From: an uncultured Bacteroidales bacterium | GTDB lineage: Bacteria; Bacteroidota; Bacteroidia; Bacteroidales; F082 | Length of the DNA: 24,207 nucleotides | Reading direction: 5' to 3' | Assembly (NCBI GenBank): GCA_937896505.1 | Contig: CALBNP010000218.1 | Coordinates: 1 to 24,207, forward strand | Shown here: one piece after another, positions 15,020 to 21,771 of the stretch | Layout of the letters: each line of letters starts with the position of its first letter | Position numbering within the stretch: the stretch's first letter is position 1 | Notes under the pieces: model-generated | What the model was told of the DNA's origin: nothing | The model's input: the letters and a program-made list of their open reading frames with translations, nothing else | Databases searched by the model: none | Made by a program: the position numbers and the translations under genes

Positions 15020-15026
15020 ATGGTTA

Positions 15027-15400
15027 CGATTCGGCGTGTAAGCGGGATTCTGTTCCCCTTTCGGGGCGACTGTCATTTCTCTAGGCCTGCAGTCACCCGC
15101 AGGCTCCAGCGCCCTACCCTGAGACTCGGGCGAGCGACCCTTTCGACTTCCGAAGAAGCCATCGTCTCTATACATGGACTTGCAGCCCGTATGGTTTACC
15201 TCACCGGAATGTCGCCACCCGATGCGTGAGCCCTTACCTCGCGTTTTCACCCTTACCCTTCGACAAGCTCAGGGCGGTATGTTTCTGTGGCACTAGCAGT
15301 TATCCTTTCGGACACCTTCCTGTTAAGAAGTACGGTGCTCTATGCTGTCCCGACTTTCCTCGCGCCGGCTTTCCCGACCCGCGACAGTCTGCCTGAATCG
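15027..15400 (-). ncRNA. rnpB: RNase P RNA, bacterial class A
   Basis: Read on the minus strand, the ends pair as helix P1 (CGATTC at 15400-15395 with GAATCG at 15032-15027), giving about 374 bases. Conserved core pieces are present: GAGGAAAGTCGGGACAGCATAG (P4 5' side, around 15362-15340), CAGAAACATACCGCC, AAGGGTGAAAACGCGAGGTAAG, and the 3' ACAGAATCCCGCTTA (15053-15039) that completes P4. The RNA is the catalytic part of RNase P, which matures tRNA 5' ends. A TACTTTTG box at 15413-15406 would start transcription right at P1, and a strong terminator follows. The P12 position carries a REP-like 19-base hairpin (15256-15274). Open frames across this stretch are accidental. Confidence 0.97.
15256..15274. 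repeat. REP-like CCCTTCGACAAGCTCAGGG element inside rnpB
   Basis: This 19-base imperfect palindrome matches a widely dispersed bacterial repeat core. It falls where helix P12 of RNase P RNA belongs, between CAGAAACATACCGC and TAAGGGTGAAA on the minus strand. Confidence 0.7.
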
Positions 15401-15405
15401 CGCTG

Positions 15406-15413
15406 CAAAAGTA
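15406..15413 (-). promoter_or_regulatory. -7 promoter box of rnpB
   Basis: TACTTTTG on the minus strand matches TAnnTTTG. It ends 6 bases before the first base of helix P1, the right spacing for transcription to begin at the mature 5' end. Confidence 0.7.
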
Positions 15414-15471
15414 GGGAATTTTCAGGAATGAGCCATTAAACCTATCTGCTTTTTTCAAAAACACGGCCTTT

Positions 15472-16389
15472 CTACAGTCCTGCCTTGCATACGCGGGTTT
15501 TCCCTGCAAAGTCATCAAAAATCTCTGCTTCAGCAAAGCCTTCGGCATGGCACAAGTCGAGCATCTCCTTCCCCATCGCCTCGTTAATTTCGAACCACAC
15601 TGCACCATTGGGGCTCAACTGTTTCTTCGACAGGCAGAGAATCTGCCGATAGAAAAGCAGCGGGTCGGCATCGGGGACAAAAAGCGCAGTTTCGGGTTCC
15701 CAATCCAACACATTGTTTTCCATTGACTTGCGTTCCTTTTCGCAGACGTAGGGTGGATTGCTCACCACCAAATCGACAGGCTGTGAAAATATTTCGGAAT
15801 GAGGATTCAACACATCATCGTGTATGAAATTCACCTTCACCTTATTCAACAAAGCATTGCTTTCGGCAACCTGAAGCGCCTTTTCCGAGACATCGAAAGC
15901 AAAGACTTCGGCATCGGGAAAACGCTTGGCCAGACTTACGGCGATGCAGCCCGAGCCTGTGCCGATGTCCCAAATTCTCATGGGTTGATGTTTTGCGCCG
16001 TCTCCTATAGATTCCATGCCTTCGCGCAATCCTACGTTGGAATGACATAGGAGACTGGTTGCACAAATCATCTGCACCATTTCCTCCGTTTCGGGACGCG
16101 GAATCAGCACCGATTCGTTGACCTTGAATTTCAAATCGCAGAACTCGGCCACGCCCGTCACATATTGTATCGGCTTGTCGTTCAGCAAGTCGGCGACAGC
16201 TTTCTCCATCTGATGATACTGAAATTCATCGATGGTCAAATTCGGATTCATCAGGATTTTCATTCTGTCGAGACCAAACAAGTCCTCAAACAGGATGCGC
16301 AGCAGCTGTTCCGCCTCCCTCTCGCTGAACTTCCGGACGAGTTGCGACCGAAAATATCGCTTGACAGATGTAAGTTTAAAGCCAATCAT
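15472..16389 (-). CDS. prmC: Peptide chain release factor N5-glutamine methyltransferase
   Basis: This 305-residue protein methylates the Gln of the GGQ motif in release factors RF1 and RF2, using S-adenosylmethionine. It has an N-terminal helical domain (about 1-90), the linker motif LIPRPETEEMV (95-105), SAM-binding motif I DIGTGSGCIAVSLA (141-154), and the family signature NPPY (211-214) that holds the substrate glutamine. Most family members are about 275-290 residues. The excess is explained by a low-similarity stretch at about 113-134 (LLCHSNVGLREGMESIGDG), encoded by a 56-base palindrome, which separates the linker from motif I. The frame is intact, so the enzyme may still be active. 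A -7 box ends only 4 bases before the ATG, implying a leaderless or nearly leaderless message. It lies 71 bases upstream of rnpB on the same strand. Confidence 0.95.
   Translation of the reverse strand: MIGFKLTSVKRYFRSQLVRKFSEREAEQLLRILFEDLFGLDRMKILMNPNLTIDEFQYHQMEKAVADLLNDKPIQYVTGVAEFCDLKFKVNESVLIPRPETEEMVQMICATSLLCHSNVGLREGMESIGDGAKHQPMRIWDIGTGSGCIAVSLAKRFPDAEVFAFDVSEKALQVAESNALLNKVKVNFIHDDVLNPHSEIFSQPVDLVVSNPPYVCEKERKSMENNVLDWEPETALFVPDADPLLFYRQILCLSKKQLSPNGAVWFEINEAMGKEMLDLCHAEGFAEAEIFDDFAGKTRVCKAGL
16000..16055. repeat. Palindromic element inserted in frame in prmC
   Basis: GTCTCCTATAGATTCCA (16000-16016) is the inverted complement of TGGAATGACATAGGAGAC (16038-16055), allowing one base of slack and one substitution, around a 21-base loop. 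It falls exactly in the non-conserved spacer of prmC and preserves the frame. Confidence 0.8.
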
Positions 16390-16393
16390 GCGG

Positions 16394-16401
16394 CAAAAAT
16401 A
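16394..16401 (-). promoter_or_regulatory. -7 promoter box of prmC, nearly leaderless
   Basis: TATTTTTG on the minus strand matches TAnnTTTG. Only 4 bases (CCGC) separate it from the prmC ATG at 16389, so the transcript would begin at or within a few bases of the start codon. Confidence 0.5.
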
Positions 16402-16451
16402 GGAAAATCCCGAGAAACTGTTTTTGAGAGCCTATCCTGATTGGGGGAAAA

Positions 16452-16546
16452 TCACCGTTTCACTACGGCTTTGATTGGATTGAGCAGTCTGTCGAAAACG
16501 GTCAGGTTTTCCGTGATGATTTCGGTTGTGCCAGACATGCCTTTAA
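16452..16546 (-). pseudogene. 3' remnant of an HlyD-family periplasmic adaptor gene
   Basis: About 31 codons survive, reading LIKGMSGTTEIITENLTVFDRLLNPIKAVVKR and then a stop. The pattern 'GMSG-x-EIITE-x(3)-ifdRLl-NPik' is typical of the C-terminus of HlyD-type membrane-fusion proteins, which link an inner-membrane transporter to an outer-membrane channel. The frame runs upstream straight into the left end of the IS-like element. The open frame continues into the IS (to 16670) only by chance. The missing 5' part is not found on the other side of the IS, where an unrelated lipoprotein gene lies. The gene is therefore dead. The assignment rests on a short segment and is moderate. Confidence 0.6.
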
Positions 16547-16606
16547 TTAACGTGAGTTCGATATAAAATAATTGCTTGAAAAAGAATAACATAGCGATAT
16601 TTTTTG

Positions 16607-16614
16607 TATATTTG
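16607..16614 (+). promoter_or_regulatory. -7 promoter box of the IS transposase
   Basis: TATATTTG matches TAnnTTTG and lies 36 bases before the transposase ATG, inside the element. Confidence 0.5.
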
Positions 16615-16650
16615 TAGTGTAAAAATAAGACAATACAAAAAAGGCACGCT

Positions 16651-17277
16651 ATGTTATTATCAGAGGACAAAATTACGGAAATTTATTGCTTGGCAGACGA
16701 TTTCTGCAAGTTTTACAGCGAAACGGTGAAAAACAACGCTTTGGAGGAACCCGGCGGGAAGCGCCACCGCAACAAGCCCAACCGCCTTTCGGATGCCGAG
16801 GTCATCACCATTCTCGTCGCCTTCCACATGGGCGGACACCGTTGCCTCAAGCATTTCTACCTTGAATTCGTCTGCCGGCATTGGACGCACCTGTTCCCTA
16901 AGACCGTGTCGTACAGCAGGTTCGTGGAGCTGGAGCGTGAAGTCGCGCTGCTGCTGGTCGGAGACAAGGGCTACATATCGAAAGAGCTGTTCCGGGAACT
17001 GTTCGTCGATGACATCCAGCTGATAACCAAGGTGAAGAGTAACATGAAGAACTGCCTGATGAGCGTCTCCGACAAGATACTGCTTCGCAAAAGGGCGGTC
17101 ATTGAGTCTGTCAACGACGAACTGAAGAACATCGCGCAGCTGGAACATTCAAGGCATCGCTCGTTCAACAACTTCATCGTCAACGCCGTGGCCGCCATCG
17201 CCGCATACTGCTTCTTCCCTAAGAAGCCTTCTATCTCTCTTGAGTATTATTCCGACAACCAATTGACTATCTTTTGA
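16651..17277 (+). pseudogene. IS982-family transposase with in-frame deletion of the catalytic core
   Basis: The frame encodes 208 residues, while intact IS982 transposases have about 290-300. The N-terminus (MLLSEDKITEIYCLADDFCKF, then RCLKHFYLEFVC and HLFPKTVSYSRFVELERE) and the C-terminus (GDKGYISKELF, QLITKVKSNMKN, LLRKRAVIESVNDELKNIAQLEHSRHRSF) match the family well. Between VELEREVAL and LVGDKGYIS about 85-90 residues are absent, including the segments that normally hold the first two catalytic acids (the FVDSTPxRVC and TPGxVDDR regions). Only the final Glu of IESVNDELKN remains. The deletion keeps the frame but should abolish transposition. The junction CTGCTGCTGGTC suggests slippage or recombination between short CTG-type repeats. 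The element could still be moved in trans by an intact relative. Confidence 0.88.
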
Positions 17278-17371
17278 TTGCTTATGTCGAACTCACGTTA
17301 AACTATCATCAATCGGTCCATAATACCTCTGCCAATATAGGTATTCGTCATTAGCTATTACTCTAATGGCT

Positions 17372-18550
17372 TCACTTTTTTTTGGCTTCAATACTGTATT
17401 CTCCATATTTGCGAATAATCCAGCTAGAGTATTCGTCAAGCAGTTTTGTATAGGCATCCTGCTTTCCATTCTTCGCATGAACTGAAATGACAAATCTCCA
17501 GTCGGCCATGCTTAGTATTTCCTTCGCGTCACTAGTAGGGTTCACCATATAGTTTACTAATTCTGCACAACGCTCACAAACCATATATGCCGCGAAATGC
17601 TCACCGATATATGTGGCATAAATAACGTAAAGACATTTCAGCAGAGAAACCAATTCCTTGTTTCCACAAATGTTTTTGTCACTGATGAAATCATCAATCA
17701 TTTCCCTCAGAATAGCCTCGGCTGAATCTAAATCATCATGTTTTGCTGACTCCAAGATGGCTTGTGCCGCAGCAGAATTTGTTTTACTCTTACAGAACGG
17801 TAAAACCGACTCTATTACACTGCTTTTCATGTTTTCATGATAATCTTCGCTGGACTCTGCCTTTAAAACCGCATTATATAAATCCTTTTCATCCTCAACA
17901 GTATTAGTTATTACATCCACAATTTCACCGTCTTGAAAATAATAAATGGATGTGTCGACCTCTGACGCACTCTCAACACTTATCAGTGTTAGTGTACGAT
18001 TGATTGTGTCAAAATCGTAATGTGTCCTGCATAAGCCATTGGCCAATTCATCAAATGCTTTGTTTTTTATTTCCTCATATCCATTTTGTGTAAGTTTATA
18101 AAAAGTAAAGTCTTCGCAATCCAACCAATGACGCTCAACACCTCCCCGAAAAGGTCGTGGATAGCCGCAAACAGCCAACTCCTTTTCTCCATCAAAATCA
18201 TAGTCGTCAAATGCCACAATCGTCCTCCAATCCAAGTGCGGCCCTTTTGTTTCGTCATAATAACAATTCCAAGCTACGTCATTTTTAAAGTCTTTGCCGA
18301 ACAATTTCAGAAACTCACCAATGAAAATAGGTTGTCTAACAATCCATGTATTTGAATCATCACAAAGAAGAATACGCGCATCTGCAATATTTCCATCTAT
18401 TACATGTCGGTCTAACAAAACAACAATCTTAGTGCCATCAACCAGCTTCTCGTAATAAACACAAGGATTCTCGACTTTTTTCCTGCCGCATGAAGCATAA
18501 ACCATGATACCAAGTACCAAGGCTGTCAAAATTCTAATGGTCTTTTTCAT
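17372..18550 (-). CDS. Lipoprotein of unknown function
   Basis: From the ATG at 18550 this gives 392 residues, with signal peptide MKKTIRILTALVLGIMVYASC and lipidated Cys21. Longer in-frame starts up to 18667 are rejected because they would bury the signal peptide and overlap the upstream gene. The mature N-terminal part contains VAFDDYDFDGEKELAVCG (about 115-132), an Asp/Gly loop like those in FG-GAP/XAC2610-type beta repeats. From about residue 250 the protein is alpha-helical with repeat-like helices (AAAQAILESAKHDDLDSAEAILREMIDD, LLKCLYVIYATYIGEHFAAYMVCERCAEL). No family was recognised with confidence. It probably sits on a membrane facing the periplasm. It follows the next lipoprotein gene by 19 bases, so the two form an operon. 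It lies 70 bases from the IS element. Confidence 0.78.
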   Translation of the reverse strand: MKKTIRILTALVLGIMVYASCGRKKVENPCVYYEKLVDGTKIVVLLDRHVIDGNIADARILLCDDSNTWIVRQPIFIGEFLKLFGKDFKNDVAWNCYYDETKGPHLDWRTIVAFDDYDFDGEKELAVCGYPRPFRGGVERHWLDCEDFTFYKLTQNGYEEIKNKAFDELANGLCRTHYDFDTINRTLTLISVESASEVDTSIYYFQDGEIVDVITNTVEDEKDLYNAVLKAESSEDYHENMKSSVIESVLPFCKSKTNSAAAQAILESAKHDDLDSAEAILREMIDDFISDKNICGNKELVSLLKCLYVIYATYIGEHFAAYMVCERCAELVNYMVNPTSDAKEILSMADWRFVISVHAKNGKQDAYTKLLDEYSSWIIRKYGEYSIEAKKK

Positions 18551-18569
18551 GCCAACATTCCTTTTTCGT

Positions 18570-19475
18570 TTATTTCTGCCCATTCCAACCATCATAGCTT
18601 TCGATGGTATTATGTGTGCTTCCAACATGATTGCCTTTTTTGTCATAGAACTCATTAAAGTCACCAATATCCGAAGGCTCCCAACGTGGTCTATACTGTT
18701 TGTTATTTAGGATAATCATTTCACTCACGTCAAGTGTTTTTCCTGTCTTTGTATCCATGTCGTCAAAGTTGTAATATTTGCCTTTGTTGACGCAAATCCC
18801 TTCCGGTGTCATTTCAATGTCACAAAACACATAGCCCAGCCAACCGTTTTCATCCTCCAACAGACTTGTGTCAATAACTAATACATCTTCTCTCACATTC
18901 TGGAATAAGATGTTCCCATTGGGTTTAACATCAAATAAGACTTGATAATAGCAACCTGTCAGAAACTCCTCTTCTTTGGTTTTAAGATTATACCGCATAA
19001 AGCTCATGGTTGTCGCTCCATATTCCCTGAAATAATATACCCAATCGCGTTTCATGTCTATCTTTGGCAGATACAAGCCGAACCCTTCTGGGCTTGTCGT
19101 CATCAATAAAGATATGGCGTTCTCACCGGCATCATAAAGGAAAATGGAGTTGCGCTCATCCATGCTTAATACGCCATAGCATGTCAAATGCTGGTCTCCA
19201 AGTATTTTGTCTTCCTCAGTTCTGCCAACAAACACGGCATATTTTCTGTCGTGAGACCAATTCGTGAAGCAAGTGTCATAAATCGTATCAGTCCATACCA
19301 TCGGCAGTTCCATTTGGCTTGGCCTAACTATGGTATTCAGTAAGCTATCAATGCTTGGTTTCTGTTGTGTGACAGAATCCACAGTCTGCTTATTTGAGTC
19401 AGAGTTCGGTTGTTTTTGAATGCAACCAGTTAATGCTAATGCGACTAATATAATAGCGACAAATCGTTTTTTCAT
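18570..19475 (-). CDS. Lipoprotein of unknown function, beta-propeller-like
   Basis: From the ATG at 19475 this gives 301 residues with signal peptide MKKRFVAIILVALALTGC (lipobox LTGC, Cys18). A TTG three codons earlier is open but was not preferred. After a low-complexity Gln/Ser/Asn linker (about 19-45), the chain contains phrases typical of TolB-like propeller blades: SHDRKYAVFVGR, SIFLYDAGENAISLL, DWVYYFREYG, RYNLKTKEEEF and VKPNGNILFQNV. This is a fold-level impression, not a family match. The protein likely faces the periplasm. It is the first gene of a two-gene lipoprotein operon, with a -7 box (TAACTTTG) 35 bases upstream. Confidence 0.78.
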   Translation of the reverse strand: MKKRFVAIILVALALTGCIQKQPNSDSNKQTVDSVTQQKPSIDSLLNTIVRPSQMELPMVWTDTIYDTCFTNWSHDRKYAVFVGRTEEDKILGDQHLTCYGVLSMDERNSIFLYDAGENAISLLMTTSPEGFGLYLPKIDMKRDWVYYFREYGATTMSFMRYNLKTKEEEFLTGCYYQVLFDVKPNGNILFQNVREDVLVIDTSLLEDENGWLGYVFCDIEMTPEGICVNKGKYYNFDDMDTKTGKTLDVSEMIILNNKQYRPRWEPSDIGDFNEFYDKKGNHVGSTHNTIESYDGWNGQK

Positions 19476-19510
19476 GATGAACAAATCTTCTTGTTTGTCT
19501 TTCGACTATG

Positions 19511-19518
19511 CAAAGTTA
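19511..19518 (-). promoter_or_regulatory. -7 promoter box of the two-lipoprotein operon
   Basis: TAACTTTG on the minus strand matches TAnnTTTG. It separates this operon from the ADP-ribosylglycohydrolase gene that ends at 19565. Confidence 0.5.
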
Positions 19519-19564
19519 ATGCTGAATACCCGCGCCCCGCAAGAGGTGTTGATAACTTTTTTAT

Positions 19565-20374
19565 TTAAATGAACTTTGGCAATCTATATTCCGTTGCCAT
19601 GGCAAAGTCAGTGATGACTTTGCGGAAATGGCTAGGCAGATGATGCACGGCTTTTTTGATGATTTCTTTCGGGATACTACCATAAAACGCTTCAGCGATA
19701 CCTCCGGCAATACAGGCTTGCGTGTCGCTGTCACCACCCAGCGAAACAGCCAGACGGATGACGGACTCATAGTCTTCGCCATCCATGAAAGCCATGATGG
19801 CCTCGGGAACGCTTCCCTCACAGGAACAATCGAAATCATAGTGCGGACGTATTTCTTCGATTGTGTGATTAAGGTCGTAATGAAATCGCTCCTCGACAAA
19901 GGATTTGATTTCTGCTTTGTTTGCCTGATGCCGAGCCATGAATATGGCAGCCGAAACGGCTTGGGCAGCGGTAATGCCTTGCTCACTGTTATGCGACACC
20001 TCAGCTGAGCGTTTCGCTACTTCCAACGTCTCTTCCATGCTTTCAAAAGCCCATCCGACAGGACTGACACGCATGGCGGCTCCATTCGTGAAGGAGCCGT
20101 AAGGCTGTGGGTCTTCGCTATTGAGCCATGCTTTGGCGGCGTGACTAAAGCCCGCCCTTGGATACATCCTTCCGTATGTTTGCATAATCTTGGCCAAGGT
20201 TGTATGCTGATGCTTGGGGTCTCGCATCAGCCAGTCGGCCACGGCGACGGTCAGCACGGTGTCATCGGCGAACTTGCTGCTTTTATCGAACAGCTCGAAG
20301 TCCGTACTTTTAATTCGGCTGTAGTAACCTTCATGTTTTGAGCCTATAATATCTCCAATGATTGATCCTAACAT
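19565..20374 (-). CDS. ADP-ribosylglycohydrolase family protein
   Basis: This 269-residue protein matches the DraG/ARH fold. The N-terminal MLGSIIGDIIGSKHEG is the typical opening, FADDTVLTVAVADWL (35-49) carries the metal-binding Asp37-Asp38-Thr39, and SLGGDSDTQACIAGGIAEAFYG (211-232) carries Asp215, Asp217 and Thr218 of the second metal site. All dinuclear-metal residues are visible, so it should be active. Such enzymes remove ADP-ribose from proteins, nucleic acids or small molecules in the cytoplasm; the true substrate here is unknown. Length is normal for the family. The gene is last in an operon, 5 bases after the J-domain gene. No ADP-ribosyltransferase is visible in the window. Confidence 0.93.
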   Translation of the reverse strand: MLGSIIGDIIGSKHEGYYSRIKSTDFELFDKSSKFADDTVLTVAVADWLMRDPKHQHTTLAKIMQTYGRMYPRAGFSHAAKAWLNSEDPQPYGSFTNGAAMRVSPVGWAFESMEETLEVAKRSAEVSHNSEQGITAAQAVSAAIFMARHQANKAEIKSFVEERFHYDLNHTIEEIRPHYDFDCSCEGSVPEAIMAFMDGEDYESVIRLAVSLGGDSDTQACIAGGIAEAFYGSIPKEIIKKAVHHLPSHFRKVITDFAMATEYRLPKFI

Positions 20375-20379
20375 GATGT

Positions 20380-21042
20380 TTAATCTTTTATAGAGTTAAT
20401 TTTCTGATACTTAAAATAGTCGTTGGTTGAATAATGATTCTCACTTTTTAATTGCATCAAGTTTTTGTAGTTAATAGCATCATATACTTGATCTAATGTA
20501 AATGGTTTACATTGTTTGGGTTGAGTGTTACGCAAATCTGATTCAATCTCATGAACCACGGCCGAACTTGCCCTGCTCTTGGATTGTATTAAATCTGTAT
20601 TATTCCACAAGGTATGTATAGTAACATTTATCAATGCCACCATCGCCACACCAGAAAACTTCGGGATGGCCTCCAAAGCATGTTGCGCAATACTTTTCAT
20701 CCTGGCCGAAACCTTACGAACCCAATTGGCAACAATCCTGCGAACATAGCTGGCAGCCGATTCTCTGGCCTTTTTTATAGCCTGTCTCAGAACCACATCC
20801 TGCATGTCGTAACCAGCAGGATTTTTCACATACTCAGCATCATACCTTACTCGCATCGCTGAATCCCTTAGGATGTAATATGCCTCATTGATGTCTTGCA
20901 TGATGGCAGTCGTATCAAGTCCAGGATTCACATCCGGGTGCCATCTTTTTGACAGGGCACGATACGCCCGTTTGATTTCTTCATCCGATGCGTTGAAGCT
21001 GATACCCAATATGGAATAGTAGTCCTTAAGCATAAGTCTCAT
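20380..21042 (-). CDS. J-domain (DnaJ-like) co-chaperone with a membrane helix
   Basis: This 220-residue protein begins with a clear J domain: DYYSILGISFNASDEEIKRAYRALSKRWHPDVNPG, with HPD at 35-37, then INEAYYILRDSAMRVRYD. J domains stimulate the ATPase of a DnaK-type Hsp70. No G/F-rich, zinc-finger or client-binding DnaJ domain follows. Instead there is a basic helical region (about 85-127), a hydrophobic stretch (about 129-146, FSGVAMVALINVTIHTLW) that may be a membrane anchor, and a polar tail. This makes it a specialised type III (class C) J protein. ATG codons at 21042 and 21033 are both possible starts; the second gives the more usual MLKDYYSILG opening. It is 21 bases after the frameshifted membrane protein gene and 5 bases before the ADP-ribosylglycohydrolase. 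Confidence 0.9.
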   Translation of the reverse strand: MRLMLKDYYSILGISFNASDEEIKRAYRALSKRWHPDVNPGLDTTAIMQDINEAYYILRDSAMRVRYDAEYVKNPAGYDMQDVVLRQAIKKARESAASYVRRIVANWVRKVSARMKSIAQHALEAIPKFSGVAMVALINVTIHTLWNNTDLIQSKSRASSAVVHEIESDLRNTQPKQCKPFTLDQVYDAINYKNLMQLKSENHYSTNDYFKYQKINSIKD

Positions 21043-21063
21043 GTGTAATCTGATTCGGAATTA

Positions 21064-21706
21064 TTATCTGAATCCTATGCTGCTTTTGTTTTCCGAGGTG
21101 TCGTTTGGGAAATTTCGTTCTATATGCGGATAGATTCTATTACAGTCTTCCAAAGTCCCACCAATAACCCGATAGGCATAATCAAATTCTTTCATGAAGT
21201 CTCTTGCATTGGCTATGGCTGTCTGATAGCAGCAACAGAAGTGGTCATCAAGCACAACAAATGCTGTGTGGGTGTTGTTCGCATTGATGGAATTTGCAGC
21301 TCGCGTCCAACCAGCCATACTCACTTTTCCGAAGTTGTCATCTCCAAAATCGTAGAGGAAATACAAATGTTTTATCCTTTTGTCAAAGCTATCGCCAATG
21401 TAAATGCGAAACTGGTTGTCGTTTTTGATCACATACAATGTGTCATCTTGCTTCTCGTGGCGAAACCCTTGCTTGTCTAATTGCTTACAAATACTGTTTT
21501 CCAAAGCCTCTTTGCTTTTGGCTCCAGTGAACCAAATAGATGCGAAGACTATACCAGCTAAGAAAATGATACAAGCTGCCCAAGCAAAAAAATGGAGAAA
21601 GGCTAAACAAATAATACAACGACCAGCCTGTCACCCCACAAAAGGCAGGGATTCCGACGACATAATTAAGGATGTCATTTTTTTCGTTTTCAATAGAATT
21701 GCTCAT
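21064..21706 (-). pseudogene. Two-span membrane protein with soluble C-terminus, frameshifted
   Basis: The start at ATG 21706 reads MSNSIENEKNDILNYVVGIPAFCGV...LYYLFSLSPFF and then diverges into a short out-of-frame end at 21485. The other frame is open from about 21630 and continues AWAACIIFLAGIVFASIWFTGAKSKEALEN into a soluble domain ending at 21064. The two frames meet at seven consecutive Ts (minus strand, 21592-21586). Removing one T gives a continuous 213-residue protein with two membrane helices (about 12-32 and 38-58) and a cytoplasmic domain of about 150 residues. That domain (YVIKNDNQFRIYIGD, LDDHFCCCYQTAIANARDFMKEF) loosely resembles the YbjN/chaperone-like fold. Without a shift, translation could restart at a TTG at 21504. 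It heads the J-domain/ADP-ribosylglycohydrolase operon. A true mutation, a sequencing error or programmed slippage are all possible. Confidence 0.7.
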
Positions 21707-21736
21707 GATTGTTTTGTTTTGCGTTTTATTCTGGCG

Positions 21737-21744
21737 CAAAAATA
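21737..21744 (-). promoter_or_regulatory. -7 promoter box of the membrane/J-domain/ADP-ribosylglycohydrolase operon
   Basis: TATTTTTG on the minus strand matches TAnnTTTG and lies 30 bases before the ATG at 21706. It sits just after the stop of the upstream 473-residue gene, so the operon is separately promoted. Confidence 0.55.
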
Positions 21745-21771
21745 CTTCAAGCAATCATGTACCTTTGAGTT

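Larger units (their letters stand above)
16547..17301 (+). mobile_element. IS982-like element, internally deleted
   Basis: Terminal inverted repeats of 20 bases with one mismatch bound the element: TTAACGTGAGTTCGATATAA at 16547-16566 against TTATGTCGAACTCACGTTAA at 17282-17301. The outermost TTAA may include target-site bases, so the ends are uncertain by about 3 bases. The element is about 755 bases, against roughly 1 kb for complete IS982 members, and holds one transposase frame lacking its catalytic core. It is visibly more G/C-rich in its coding part than the flanking DNA, fitting horizontal arrival. The left end cuts an HlyD-type gene. Confidence 0.85.

Noticed and set aside
14975..15608. 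Several 60-102 codon frames on both strands
   Set aside because: They cover the RNase P RNA gene and its terminator; the conserved RNA core and P1 pairing explain the sequence.
16660..17148. 162-codon minus-strand frame
   Set aside because: Antisense to the IS982-like transposase, which has clear family motifs.
17293..17493. 66-codon minus-strand frame next to the IS as the 5' part of the cut HlyD gene
   Set aside because: Its translation has no HlyD-like pattern and mostly overlaps the lipoprotein gene in another frame.
18551..18667. N-terminal extension of the 392-residue lipoprotein
   Set aside because: It would bury the signal peptide and overlap the coding region of the preceding lipoprotein gene.
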